Below the pieces are notes generated by a model. The model did not search any database and was not told the DNA's origin. It was given only the letters and a program-made list of their open reading frames with translations. The position numbers were made by a program, and so were the translations under genes. A stretch of DNA of 64,000 nucleotides, taken from the NCBI RefSeq assembly GCF_013168275.1, contig NZ_AP019547.1, forward strand, positions 1,612,001 to 1,676,000, in the 5' to 3' direction. The first letter of the stretch is position 1. Every line of letters starts with the position of its first letter. This stretch comes from Candidatus Nitrotoga sp. AM1P (GTDB taxonomy: Bacteria; Pseudomonadota; Gammaproteobacteria; Burkholderiales; Gallionellaceae). Positions 1-8,870 of the stretch are shown piece after piece.

Positions 1-2
1 TG

Positions 3-428
3 GCGCCAGCAATTCGGATAGATCTGTTCAAAGAAATAGTACTGCCCAAGATAATCGATAAGACCTGTCCCAAGCCCAGTTTGTATATCCTGAGTAAGGT
101 GGGCGAACTCGACGATGATGTCGGCCCTTACGGAAAATCCCTTCTTTATTTGGTCAGCAATGCCTTCGAAGGAACTCGGGAAGTACCCTTGCTCGGCATG
201 CAAAAATTTCTTGAAGAGGATCCAAAATTACTGAACCTACTCAATAGCGCAGTCGATGGCCTGCCTGGCATCGTTATATCCGGGGCAGGAGACAAACCCG
301 GCGCAATATCTAAAAGCGAGACCCACGGTGGCTTTGACAACGATCCCAATACCATGAACTCGGTTCTTGTCCGAATTCTTGGTGAAGTGCCCAAGACTCC
401 TTTCACCGCTCGAGATCTGCATTTCTAG
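3..428 (+). CDS. C-terminal part of an unknown protein, possibly alpha/beta hydrolase-like (5' end outside window)
   Basis: The reading frame is open from the first bases of the window, so the TTG at 81 is not a convincing start and the gene begins upstream. About 141 residues are visible. The stretch around YGKSLLYLVSNAFE followed by PLLGM recalls the C-terminal part of large proteins with an alpha/beta hydrolase-type region, but I cannot name the family with confidence. The end holds a Gly/Asp-rich segment (SETHGGFDNDP) that looks like a loop carrying a late catalytic His or Asp. No membrane segment is visible. Real coding sequence is likely; the function is open. Confidence 0.6.
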   Translation, partial: APAIRIDLFKEIVLPKIIDKTCPKPSLYILSKVGELDDDVGPYGKSLLYLVSNAFEGTREVPLLGMQKFLEEDPKLLNLLNSAVDGLPGIVISGAGDKPGAISKSETHGGFDNDPNTMNSVLVRILGEVPKTPFTARDLHF

Positions 429-496
429 ATCAGTATTGATAAATTGGCGCTGATTCAGTAGTGCCTATGTGAAGCCATATATATCAGGATATCAAT

Positions 497-745
497 ATGA
501 AACTGAGATTTTATACTCTAATAATGTGTTCATTTTTTTGTATTTCAGCGTTCGCTGCTCCAGCTTCATGGTACCAATGGAAAAGTAAATTAAATAACGA
601 ACGGTTCTGCGCACAAACTTCTCCAGGCGCGGGCTGGGAACAGGATAGTGACCCCTACAAAGATGCTCGTTGTGAAATTCGCACCGTCGTCAAAAATAAC
701 GTTTCACCTTCCAAGCCCGACATTAAGTCACGGCTTCCGCAATAA
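497..745 (+). CDS. Small secreted protein of unknown function
   Basis: An 82-residue protein with a clear Sec signal peptide: positive start (MKLRF), hydrophobic core up to about residue 19, and a likely cut after CISAFA. The mature part is about 60 residues, has two cysteines (in RFCAQ and ARCEI) that could form a disulfide, and is rich in Trp and charged residues. An AGGA element lies about 7 bases before the ATG. It sits alone between the upstream fragment and the antiporter gene. I do not recognise the family. It probably acts in the periplasm. Confidence 0.6.
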   Translation: MKLRFYTLIMCSFFCISAFAAPASWYQWKSKLNNERFCAQTSPGAGWEQDSDPYKDARCEIRTVVKNNVSPSKPDIKSRLPQ

Positions 746-1017
746 CGTGTAACAATCAAAATTGTTATCGGAATCAGTAAGGAGCGCAAAACCATTTGCC
801 AAGGCATAAAAGCGTGCGCTTGTCGCTCCACTGTCGCCATGAAACGATCAGCTTCTCCAGTTACTATTAGCATTATGAAGAGATTGTCCTGATCATTACC
901 CTTGATCATTTCTTTCGATACTTCACATTTCCCATCACGCGAATGTCAGGACGGCCAATAAAAAGTCCGAGTGCTTTATGATGCACGCACAATCGACAAT
1001 GAACGAAAGATATCGAC

Positions 1018-2274
1018 ATGGAAATTAATACCATGCAAGCAATTGGTGCGGGACTTTTTGCCTGCGCGTTGTTACATACATTTGCCGCAAAATCATTAGA
1101 AAGTCTCGCCTACCGTTACCCTCGACACGCAGGCCTATTTCATCTGTTAGGCGAAGTCGAGGTGGTTTTCGGATTCTGGGCATTCGTTCTGATTGTCGCG
1201 ATGGCGCTGGTGTCAGGTGGAGCGGAAGCCATTACTTATGCTGAGTCACGCCAATATACAGAGCCTCTGTTCGTGTTTGTCGTGATGGTGGTAGCTGCCT
1301 CCCGGCCAATACTGGAGATCGTCAGGCACTTACTCGTATTAGTGGCACGCCTGACACCAGTACGTACTAACCTGGCGTTAGCTTGGCTGGGCTTGGCTGC
1401 CGTACCATTGCTGGGCTCGCTGATTACCGAACCCGCTGCCATGACACTTGCCGCATTAATGCTGGCACCACAAATTTTTCGGCAAGGAATTCCGGAATGG
1501 CTTAAATATGGAGCATTGGGCGTACTGTTTGTTAATGTTTCAATCGGTGGCACGCTGACGTCATACGCTGCACCACCGGTACTCATGGTTGCTTCGGCAT
1601 GGAACTGGGACACTGCATTTATGGCGTCCACTTTTGGCTGGAAATCAGGCCTTGCCGTGCTGATTAACGCAACGGGAATCACATTCTTGCTGCGCTCGCA
1701 TCTTCACGAAGAGGCTCTATCCATCATTGACAATCCCGCGCCCCAGGTTCCCTTACTGGTCAGCGCAATCCACTTGATATTTTTGGCCGCTGTCGTCACC
1801 TTGGCCCATCATCCTGTGCTATTTTTGGGATTATTCCTGTTGTTTCTCGGGTATACACAAGCCTATGAAAAATATCAAAACCCTCTGATTCTCAAGGAGG
1901 GCTTGCTAGTTGGTTTTTTTCTGGCTGGATTGGTCGTTTTAGGCGGTATGCAGCAATGGTGGCTGCAACCCATCGTTTCCAGTCTCGGCCCGACGGCCTT
2001 ATTCTTTGGTGCCCTCGGACTGACCGCTATTACCGACAATGCGGCGCTCACTTATCTAGGCTCATTGATTGCCGGCATCTCAGATCAAGCAAAGTATATG
2101 CTGGTTGCGGGAGCAGTAGCCGGAGGAGGGTTGACCGTGATTGCCAATGCGCCTAATCCAGCCGGAGTGGCGCTACTCAGACGTGGCTTTAACGACGAAT
2201 CGATTGGGGCTGTTGGCTTGCTGCTGGGTGCGCTGCCGCCGACTGCTGTTGCGGCGTTATTTTTTCTGTTATAG
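1018..2274 (+). CDS. Putative Na+/H+ antiporter
   Basis: A 418-residue integral membrane protein with about ten to twelve hydrophobic segments. Sequence features such as HLLGEVEVVFGFWAF near residue 43, the LITEPAAMTLAALML stretch near residue 140, and AITDNAALTYLGSLI near residue 335 match the family of putative Na+/H+ antiporters (Pfam Na_H_antiport_3 type), in which acidic and Asn residues in two related half-repeats bind the ion. It would exchange protons for sodium across the inner membrane. The ATG at 1018 is used; a second ATG at 1033 is possible. Neighbours do not form an obvious operon with it. The family call is good, the ion is inferred. Confidence 0.8.
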   Translation: MEINTMQAIGAGLFACALLHTFAAKSLESLAYRYPRHAGLFHLLGEVEVVFGFWAFVLIVAMALVSGGAEAITYAESRQYTEPLFVFVVMVVAASRPILEIVRHLLVLVARLTPVRTNLALAWLGLAAVPLLGSLITEPAAMTLAALMLAPQIFRQGIPEWLKYGALGVLFVNVSIGGTLTSYAAPPVLMVASAWNWDTAFMASTFGWKSGLAVLINATGITFLLRSHLHEEALSIIDNPAPQVPLLVSAIHLIFLAAVVTLAHHPVLFLGLFLLFLGYTQAYEKYQNPLILKEGLLVGFFLAGLVVLGGMQQWWLQPIVSSLGPTALFFGALGLTAITDNAALTYLGSLIAGISDQAKYMLVAGAVAGGGLTVIANAPNPAGVALLRRGFNDESIGAVGLLLGALPPTAVAALFFLL

Positions 2275-2411
2275 AAATTTAGAGGTAAAAAATACTCTCG
2301 CGCTGTTGCCGTGCTGTGCCAAGTAATGTGAACGACCAGTTAATACTGCGCGGATTTAATGTTGTTTGATTGGCCCTGAATTTTTGCTTGTATCGAAAAA
2401 GGGAAATGGAA

Positions 2412-3818
2412 ATGCACACCTTTACGCCAAAAAGAAATCAACAACCGGTAACCTCCAGACTTGTCCCTGTAGCAAAACTGGTCGTTAGTTCTCCCGGCGA
2501 TCGACACGAGCAGGAGGCCGAGCGCCTGGCCGAGCGGGTCACACGACTGTCTGGCCCCCTGATGCAACCGGCAGCCGGGACTACCCCTGCCAGCGGCGCA
2601 ACGCTTCCGGATGAACTACGCTCTTATTTTGAACCACGTTTCGGGCATGATTTCAGCCGCGTGCGCGTGCATACAGATGCGCGCGCAGCCCACTCCGCCC
2701 AGGCCTTGGGAGCCCAGGCTTATACGCTCGGAAATAACATGGTGCTTGGCGCGGGACAGTATGCGCCACACACCGGCGCAGGCAGGCAGTTGCTGGCACA
2801 CGAACTGGCACACGTCGTGCAGCAGGATAATGGCAGCGTCCCACCCATGATCCAGCGTCGGCTGTTGGTCACAGGTAGCAAGAAGGATATCCAGGCCGCC
2901 CTGTACCTGCTCGAGCCGGCCAGCGGCTTTACCCTGCAGCATGACCCGAAGACCCACGAGGTTACGATCACGGCTTCAAAGCTCAAGCCGCAGTCGTTCG
3001 TGCTGGCCGGCCAGCTGGCCACCATTATGAGCGACCCCAAACAGGATGCCGAGATCCATCTTGGCCAGGATCAGCCTGGCGTAAGCTTTGGAGCGTTTCC
3101 TGGCAGTTCGCAAGCACTCGATGATAATCCGGTACAAGAGATTCGTATCGACCAGATGATGGCGTTGGAGCGGGATGTACCCGGTGCCGGCGTGGCGAAG
3201 ATGGCACACGAGATTGTTGAAAATTATGCTGGCCATGATCCGAAAGTAAAGGAAAATGCTTGGCAGTTTGCCTTTGGCGAAGCGCATAACAGAGCCCTGG
3301 ATGTGGAAAACGCTATCGAGAGTGAACTGGGGCATCCTGGCGCCCGCCGCAATAGTTTTTCGGTGACCATCAACCCCGGCAAAGGAAAGCCGCCCTTCTT
3401 CAGGGAGATCGAAGATCGTGGGACTCATTTCCTTGTTTTGGATAAATCCAGCGATAAGGGCATTGTGTCGAACGCCCGCCGTGTGCCACGCGTCCGGGTG
3501 GCAAGCTACACCATCAATGGCTTTGTGGCCAATTCCACTACCCTGCCGAAAACGGCTGCTGCGAACTTGGCCGCTATTGTGAAAGACCTCAAGAAAAACC
3601 CGACCGCCTCGGCATTTGTAGAAGGCTTTGCCAGCCTCGGAAAGACGGCAGACGAAAATGCGCGCTTGGCGGATAAATGGGCGTTTGAGGTGCGTGATCA
3701 GGTGATTCTTCTGGCGAAAGACCAAACGGGCGTAAGCTGGCATCGCTTCGAAACGATCGGCCAGCCCGACAAATCCCGCAACAGCGTGGTGGTCACCATC
3801 GACCGCCCAGACATATAG
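2412..3818 (+). CDS. DUF4157 (eCIS core domain) metallopeptidase-like protein with OmpA-like C-terminus
   Basis: The N-terminal part carries a DUF4157/eCIS-core domain: FGHDFSRVRVHTD, then the zinc-type HELAHVVQQ motif (HExxH) near residue 137. This domain is typical of proteins carried by extracellular contractile injection systems. A middle region has a second HE pair (MAHEIVENY) followed by EAHNRAL. The last ~85 residues look OmpA-like (VEGFASLGKTADENARLADKW and a late RNSVVVTI strand), a peptidoglycan-binding fold. No signal peptide is visible. The ATG at 2412 is chosen because GGGA lies 7 bases ahead; the frame opens earlier at a TTG (2370) and an ATG at 2406. No contractile-sheath genes are nearby, so this is an orphan. 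Confidence 0.75.
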   Translation: MHTFTPKRNQQPVTSRLVPVAKLVVSSPGDRHEQEAERLAERVTRLSGPLMQPAAGTTPASGATLPDELRSYFEPRFGHDFSRVRVHTDARAAHSAQALGAQAYTLGNNMVLGAGQYAPHTGAGRQLLAHELAHVVQQDNGSVPPMIQRRLLVTGSKKDIQAALYLLEPASGFTLQHDPKTHEVTITASKLKPQSFVLAGQLATIMSDPKQDAEIHLGQDQPGVSFGAFPGSSQALDDNPVQEIRIDQMMALERDVPGAGVAKMAHEIVENYAGHDPKVKENAWQFAFGEAHNRALDVENAIESELGHPGARRNSFSVTINPGKGKPPFFREIEDRGTHFLVLDKSSDKGIVSNARRVPRVRVASYTINGFVANSTTLPKTAAANLAAIVKDLKKNPTASAFVEGFASLGKTADENARLADKWAFEVRDQVILLAKDQTGVSWHRFETIGQPDKSRNSVVVTIDRPDI

Positions 3819-4146
3819 CCTCACTCATCGTGGATAGGGTGAAACACATAGCATGGAAAGATTAGGTAGCAGGATGATGGACGTATCATCTCGAAGTTCT
3901 GGCCATAACTGATGCCTCAAGGGGCGATCGGTGATGAATTTTTAAAGGTGCTCTTATAAAGGTTTCCTGATTAGCCACGCTAATGAAGCGTTCAGGAAAG
4001 GACAAAATTACTAACGATGCTCGAAGCAGTCTGATTTTTTCCGCAAGCTACCCAGAATTCACGCAAAACGGATGAAGAACCTGGGCAGTTGAACCCACAA
4101 ACCAAAAAACCAAATGTTTGCAAATGGGGAGGAGCCCCATATACGG
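3819..4146. other. Intergenic gap with an inverted repeat
   Basis: No gene is seen. An 8-base inverted repeat, TTTCCTGA at 3963-3970 and TCAGGAAA at 3992-3999 with a 21-base spacer, lies in the middle; its role is unclear. A GC-rich hairpin next to the stop of the following minus-strand gene is listed separately. Confidence 0.4.
4124..4140 (-). terminator. Possible weak terminator after the DUF1537 gene
   Basis: ATGGGG and CCCCAT pair around a 5-base loop, 7 bases past the stop of the minus-strand kinase gene. On that strand the stem is followed by TTGCAAAC, a poor U-tract, so termination would be weak. Confidence 0.3.
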
Positions 4147-5478
4147 TTATCCTGTCTCGATCAAACGGCGATAAGCCGCGGCCAATGCATCATCATCACC
4201 GACATTACCAGGAAAAATTACCACCAACATCTCGGCATAGCGCGGATGATCGGACGGGCAGCGCACCACTGAGCAGCCCGGTAGAATCTGCCCGAGTACC
4301 CGCGAAACCTTGAGCGCAAGCCCAACGGACAGCACGTCGTTCGAAGTGATGCCGCCTTTGCTGATGAGAAAGCCCAGTGTGGTCGGCAAGCCGCGTACCA
4401 CGTCCATCAGAAACGCGGAAACTTGTTCGCCAAATGCCAAACGCGCGGCTTGGTCGGCAAAGCGACGTTCTGCGCGGCTGGTATAAATCACCGGTGTTGT
4501 ACCGGCAGCGTGGGCAAGTGCGGCTTGATGCAATACTTCCTGCAATAGGTCGGAGCGTTCCGTGGCGATATGATCCACGTCCACCTCAATGGCAATGATG
4601 CCCGATTCTTTCAACAGCTTATTCAGTTGTGCCGTGGTCTTCTTGACATGCGAACCGACGATCACTGCACCGGGTTTGCCGTTACGCACGTACTGGCGCA
4701 TGGCGCTGGCAGCCACAGGCTGAGACGGTAGTTGCGCCAGTGCGGCGAACAGGCTGGCGGCAGAGCGAAACAGAAAGCGCTTGCCACTGGCGACAGCAGT
4801 TTTCAATTGAGCGGCAAAGTAATTTAGGTCGGCCTGGGTTTCCGCATCCACTACACAGCACACGTTGTCATGCAGTCCCATCAAGCGCGCCGAGACATCA
4901 CCACGTATTTGAGCGAGCAGAAAACGCTCGACCTGATTCGCTTTGATGCGGCCGGCGGTTTTTTCCTCGACATAATCGGGCAGGTAGCTGGTGGAATAGC
5001 CGAACACTGAGTCGCGCGCGAATTCGGTCTGGTGTACCGGTATGGCCACGCCATCGGCCATCAGATACTGAATGCTGTCGCGAGTGAAACGACCGCCTTC
5101 AAAAAAGGCCGGAATCAGGAAGTGCGCGTCGAAACCTGTAGCGCCGCCCAACTCTTCGCTCATTACATCGGTTTCCACCGGGTAATGACTACGCAGCGTG
5201 GAATCGAGACGGCTGACGAAAATCGGATTGAAATACAGCCCTTGTGCGGTCAGGCTGGTCAAGGTCAGTTTGAGGTTGCGGCACACTTCGCGCGTCACCA
5301 TAGCGGCACGCAGCGCAGTCATGCCACGGGTGTTGGTGAGCACGAAGAAGAGCGGCGCGTCATCCAGCAACGCGGCACGCAGCGTGTCCTGATCCCAACG
5401 AGTCAGCAGTAAACAGGAATGCACCGTCTGTGAGCCGGTCGGACCATCGTCGAGCACGATAATCTTGGTTTCAGTCAT
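4147..5478 (-). CDS. Four-carbon acid sugar kinase family protein (DUF1537)
   Basis: A 443-residue protein with the family's two parts: an N-terminal sugar-acid-binding domain starting with IVLDDGPTGSQTV and containing SRLDSTLRSHYP and the FFEGGRFT segment, and a C-terminal nucleotide-binding domain with VVGSHVKKTTAQ and FLISKGGITSNDVL. Family members (OtnK, DtnK) phosphorylate four-carbon acid sugars such as erythronate or threonate with ATP in the cytoplasm. The length is usual for the family. The cysteine synthase gene lies 103 bases upstream on the same strand, too far for clear coupling. No partner epimerase, isomerase or aldolase of the usual pathway is present here, so the substrate is unknown. 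Confidence 0.8.
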   Translation of the reverse strand: MTETKIIVLDDGPTGSQTVHSCLLLTRWDQDTLRAALLDDAPLFFVLTNTRGMTALRAAMVTREVCRNLKLTLTSLTAQGLYFNPIFVSRLDSTLRSHYPVETDVMSEELGGATGFDAHFLIPAFFEGGRFTRDSIQYLMADGVAIPVHQTEFARDSVFGYSTSYLPDYVEEKTAGRIKANQVERFLLAQIRGDVSARLMGLHDNVCCVVDAETQADLNYFAAQLKTAVASGKRFLFRSAASLFAALAQLPSQPVAASAMRQYVRNGKPGAVIVGSHVKKTTAQLNKLLKESGIIAIEVDVDHIATERSDLLQEVLHQAALAHAAGTTPVIYTSRAERRFADQAARLAFGEQVSAFLMDVVRGLPTTLGFLISKGGITSNDVLSVGLALKVSRVLGQILPGCSVVRCPSDHPRYAEMLVVIFPGNVGDDDALAAAYRRLIETG

Positions 5479-5581
5479 TCCGGTTCTACTCTTTCTAAAT
5501 GCTGGCGAGAGTATTCATTCCAGATTGTCCATTAACCCCTATATTTCCAGTTCAGCTCGTGGAATTTCACTCCAGGCACTG

Positions 5582-6466
5582 TCATAGCCAATAGTCATTG
5601 ATGTACTTCTCGCCCTTGTCGCAAAAGAATGTAACGACATGTTCGATTTTGTGCCGCTCGCGTAATTTCTTCGCAGCAATCATGTGCGCGCCGGATGATG
5701 GCCCGACGAAAAGGCCATGTTCCCGCGCCAGGCGGCGCATCTCCTGCACAGATTCTACGGACTCGACCGCAATGACTTCATCCAGCAGCGCACGGTGGCG
5801 TTCAATAATACCGGGTACAAACCCGTCGGCGATTCCCTCGATCAGGTGTTTGCCGATCTCGCCACAGAGTATCGTGCATGACTCACTGGGTTCAAGCGCG
5901 ACAACTTTGCACGTCGGGTTAATTGCCTTAAATGCCTGACCTACGCCGATAATTGTGCCGCCGGTACCAACACCACCAACAACCGCATCAGGGAGCACGC
6001 CCGCAGGAAGCTGCGCCAGAATTTCTGGCCCTAACCATTCGCGGTTCTCATCTACATTCCATTCGTTATCGAATTGCTGGGGGGCAAAATAACCGGGCAA
6101 ACTACCCAGTTTTCTAACTTCGGCCAGCGCATCCGTAACATGGAAATCACCGATGATGCGTACTTCGGCACCATAAGCACGCGAGATCGCGGTACGTTCA
6201 CGGCTCAATCCATTGGGCATTAACACCAGCATCTTGTAGCCTTTGACAGCGGCCACCATACTCATCGCGTTGCCGGTATTACCGCTACTCGCTTCCACGA
6301 TCGTGTCGCCCGGTTTCAGTAAACCTTCACTTTCGGCACGCTCTATCATATATTTTGCAATACGCGCCTTGATGGATCCGGACGGATTAAGAAATTCCAA
6401 CTTAACCCAGATCCCTTCAATCTGAATTAGTGGGGTTGAGCCGATAGCATCTAAAATAGTTTGCAT
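5582..6466 (-). CDS. Cysteine synthase (O-acetylserine sulfhydrylase)
   Basis: A PLP-dependent beta-replacement enzyme of about 294 residues. The PLP lysine is in NPSGSIKAR near residue 36; the cofactor-contacting loop EASSGNTGN follows, and the VGGVGTGGTIIGVG phosphate-binding loop is near residue 167. The C-terminal VGPSSGAH segment is also typical. It would make cysteine from O-acetylserine and sulfide in the cytoplasm. It lies between CysK and CysM types, so I give no symbol. The ATG at 6466 is preferred because it gives the family's usual MQTILDAIGSTP start; a TTG at 6478 opens the frame slightly earlier. It is downstream of the nxr operon on the same strand but 468 bases away. Confidence 0.85.
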   Translation of the reverse strand: MQTILDAIGSTPLIQIEGIWVKLEFLNPSGSIKARIAKYMIERAESEGLLKPGDTIVEASSGNTGNAMSMVAAVKGYKMLVLMPNGLSRERTAISRAYGAEVRIIGDFHVTDALAEVRKLGSLPGYFAPQQFDNEWNVDENREWLGPEILAQLPAGVLPDAVVGGVGTGGTIIGVGQAFKAINPTCKVVALEPSESCTILCGEIGKHLIEGIADGFVPGIIERHRALLDEVIAVESVESVQEMRRLAREHGLFVGPSSGAHMIAAKKLRERHKIEHVVTFFCDKGEKYINDYWL

Positions 6467-6933
6467 AATTGAATTCAATCAAAAGTTGAGAATATAAAAC
6501 CCGTCATTCCCGCATAGGTAGAAATCCAATTAGTAACAAGTTTTCGTTACACAGGACAAAAATCCTGAAAAATCGCTGGATTCCCATCGCAGCCTGCCCT
6601 CGAATCTTATAGTCGGTGGCGGAAATGATGGCAACTTAAAATTATATAGTATATGGAAGCCTCTGGTCTTTAGCATCAAACCTCCCACACCTATTTTCGC
6701 TTAATGCGATGCTTTCATGCCCGACCAACATATAACGCGATTCTCACGGTTGCCCGCGTAAACAGGCGGGTAGATCGTCATGGCTGATCTGCAATTTGCC
6801 TTCCGGTTCAAGCCGATTAAGAGCCTGTTCTGGACTAACGTTTCTCGAATCAACCCCTCAACTTCTACCCAACTATTCGATGAGCATGGCTCGTCATTGG
6901 GACAGGCTGGCGCTCATCACATTAGCAACCCCC
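6467..6933. other. Intergenic gap downstream of the nxr operon
   Basis: No gene is seen on either strand. It holds an imperfect palindromic element (6500-6632, listed separately) and a short GC hairpin, CCCGC at 6753-6757 with GCGGG at 6766-6770. A good intrinsic terminator for the nxr operon is not visible. Confidence 0.4.
6500..6632. repeat. Degenerate small inverted-repeat element (MITE/REP-like)
   Basis: The left edge CCCGTCATTCCCGC is nearly the reverse complement of the right edge GCGGAAATGATGGC, and an inner pair, GAAATCCA and TGGATTCC, is also inverted. The element is about 133 bases, has no coding capacity, and looks like a worn copy of the GTCATTCCCGC-type palindromic repeats found in many Proteobacteria. 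It marks the downstream side of the nxr region. Confidence 0.4.
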
Positions 6934-7674
6934 CTAATGCAGCGGCAACGGCTCATCCATTTCGTTACCGGTCTGTTGAGGACAATCCACCGGTCCCTCA
7001 TAATCAGATTTGGGCAATTCTTTTATTCGGCTGTCTACTTCAATGCCAAAGAACTTGAGTTCCGAACCCATGAACTTTGATAACAACAGACCCAGGTTCC
7101 GGTAATAGGCTTCATTCGCTCTCGCCGCCAGATTTTCACCGAACACGCCGGTCCATTTCCCGATATGCTGCTCAAGAAACCGTCTTTCCGCAGACAGGCA
7201 GATATCGATATTTTCTTCCATCGCCTGGTCCAGGGCATAGGCGATCTTCAATTCCAGAAAGCTCATGAACTCAAGCTCGACGGTGATCTGATCAAATGAA
7301 ACCCCGGCATCGTCTTTCATCACAAAACCAAAGGCTTTATAGAAGCCACTGATGTCGCCCAGAATATTCGGCTGATTGAAGCTGTTTTTCCCATAGGTGG
7401 TTTCACTCGACGGGCAAAACATACGGGTTAAAAACATTTCGGTAAAATCCGGCTGGAGCGCGGTCACGTCGACGGTCTCGATCAGACTGGTAAAGGCCTG
7501 GTACTCTTCCTTCATATCATAAGGAAGCAGGTTGATTGAACTATCCAGATCGGCGGCAAGTTCGTGCAAAGTGGCGAGTCTATCTTTGTCTGGATAGACA
7601 AAGGCCATTGATAAAAACCTGTAAACATCTGCCCTCGCGAGGGCCAACTCTGTTTCCGATTTCGTCGTTAACAT
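6934..7674 (-). CDS. nxrD: TorD/DmsD-family chaperone for nitrite oxidoreductase
   Basis: An all-helical 246-residue protein of the TorD/NarJ redox chaperone superfamily: ALARADVYRFLSMAFVYPD at the start, DFTEMFLT and the Pro/Tyr-rich SSETTYG in the middle, and LEFMSFLELK-AYALD further on. Such chaperones bind the twin-arginine signal of a molybdoenzyme and help cofactor insertion before Tat export. It follows nxrC on the same strand; AAGGGG lies 5 bases before the ATG. A strong terminator-like hairpin just upstream suggests it is made at a lower level than the structural subunits. The chaperone role for NxrA is inferred from position. Confidence 0.8.
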   Translation of the reverse strand: MLTTKSETELALARADVYRFLSMAFVYPDKDRLATLHELAADLDSSINLLPYDMKEEYQAFTSLIETVDVTALQPDFTEMFLTRMFCPSSETTYGKNSFNQPNILGDISGFYKAFGFVMKDDAGVSFDQITVELEFMSFLELKIAYALDQAMEENIDICLSAERRFLEQHIGKWTGVFGENLAARANEAYYRNLGLLLSKFMGSELKFFGIEVDSRIKELPKSDYEGPVDCPQQTGNEMDEPLPLH

Positions 7675-7685
7675 TCTATCCCCTT

Positions 7686-7720
7686 AAATAAAAAGTGGGG
7701 CGGCGTTTTAACGCCGCCCC
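7686..7720 (-). terminator. Terminator-like hairpin between nxrC and the chaperone gene
   Basis: GGGGCGGCG (7697-7705) pairs perfectly with CGCCGCCCC (7712-7720) around a TTTTAA loop. On the transcribed minus strand the stem is followed by ACTTTTTATTT, which gives the U-rich tail of an intrinsic terminator. It ends just before the chaperone's ribosome binding site, so it could act as a partial terminator that sets subunit-to-chaperone ratio, or as a 3' stabiliser of the nxrABC message. Confidence 0.7.
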
Positions 7721-7741
7721 CCTCATGTCAATCAATTACGA

Positions 7742-8863
7742 CTATTCAATTTCAAGCGGTATCCAGCCTCCGTTTGAATAGTTCTTGCGTGGTCCCCTGT
7801 TGCCGCCAGCGCCATTATTGTGATTTTTGCCATCCCAGGCAGCAATCGCCATCATGGTTTTGGAGCCAGGCTTCAGCACGGCATCCTGAGCATCACCGGA
7901 GTTTAACGGACGTTTGATGACAACCGACCAGTAGCCAAACCGTCTGACGCCATTGGCGGTTGCATTATTCTGAGCCTGCCGGGTCAGTGTTCCGTAGCCA
8001 ACCGCATTGAGCTCTTCCACCGGTGTTAACCGCTCAGGGTCAACTCTGCTGAGGTTTCTGAGCTTGAAGGCCGCCAGATATTGCCGCTGACCTTCATTAT
8101 AACGTCTGATAGGGGTGTCAATTGTTTGACCAATTGCCGGGATCACTTCCGGATACATATCATAGTTGTAATTGGGGTAAGCATCCCTGACGTCTTGATA
8201 TCCAAACTCGATATCCCTTTCCCAGGCGGCCTTCCAGTAAACAATGTGAACCGGATTCTCTTCGTCACCCATCATGAAGGAGGGCTCCGATCCTGCATTC
8301 ACCGGGAACATAATGGCGATCGCATCAGAGAACTTGTCTTCCATGACTTCCGTTTCAGACTTGGTTGCGTCATACCACGTCAACAAGAAGGCAATATCCT
8401 TGTCATTATGGATAGACTTGATCTTCACCAAGGGCACGGACGCCACGACTAAACCCGGCATCACGATGTTCTGCGGCCCCATGGGAACTTCAGTGGCCGA
8501 AGCATCACTCCAGATCGTGGCCGGGGCTTGCTCCCAGCTTTGATTGTACTGATTATAAGACGTTTCCCTGACTGGATCTTCCTGATGCCAGGTCCGGTTC
8601 AGCGGGTCCATCGGGATTTCTCCCTTGACTGCCTTGGACTTGATGACGCCCTCGTTATACGTTTCCCCCCCATCCAGACGGACGGGTGGGAGCCTTTTGA
8701 AGGAACCATGGAACGCGTGACCCCCATACTGGCCAGGGTTATCAACCGCAATAATTGGAATCGCCAAATCTTGTGCCGGCCCGTGCGCAGCAGCACTCCC
8801 AAAGGCGGGAGTCGCAACCGGAATCATCAAGAGTGACGCAGCTATTAATAGTTTTTTCATCAT
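7742..8863 (-). CDS. nxrC: Nitrite oxidoreductase gamma subunit (haem-binding, periplasmic)
   Basis: A 373-residue protein with a Sec signal peptide (MKKLLIAASLLMIPVATPAFG) and a mature region of the ethylbenzene-dehydrogenase/DMSO-reductase type II gamma family, which holds a b-type haem and takes electrons from the beta subunit. Segments such as IAFLLTWYDATKSE, DAIAIMFPV, VHIVYWKAAWERD and the late RRFGYWSVVIKRPL fit the fold; a Met and a Lys or His would be the haem ligands, but I cannot assign them. There are two possible ATGs; AAGGGG is 6 bases ahead of the second (8860). The gene starts 7 bases after nxrB stops. It would sit in the periplasm with NxrAB. Confidence 0.83.
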   Translation of the reverse strand: MMKKLLIAASLLMIPVATPAFGSAAAHGPAQDLAIPIIAVDNPGQYGGHAFHGSFKRLPPVRLDGGETYNEGVIKSKAVKGEIPMDPLNRTWHQEDPVRETSYNQYNQSWEQAPATIWSDASATEVPMGPQNIVMPGLVVASVPLVKIKSIHNDKDIAFLLTWYDATKSETEVMEDKFSDAIAIMFPVNAGSEPSFMMGDEENPVHIVYWKAAWERDIEFGYQDVRDAYPNYNYDMYPEVIPAIGQTIDTPIRRYNEGQRQYLAAFKLRNLSRVDPERLTPVEELNAVGYGTLTRQAQNNATANGVRRFGYWSVVIKRPLNSGDAQDAVLKPGSKTMMAIAAWDGKNHNNGAGGNRGPRKNYSNGGWIPLEIE

Positions 8864-8870
8864 CCGCCCC

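Noticed and set aside
655..909. 84-codon minus-strand frame near the first small gene
   Set aside because: Overlaps the supported small secreted protein and has no recognisable content.
2976..3824. 282-codon minus-strand frame opposite the DUF4157 gene
   Set aside because: Shadow of a gene with clear motifs on the other strand.
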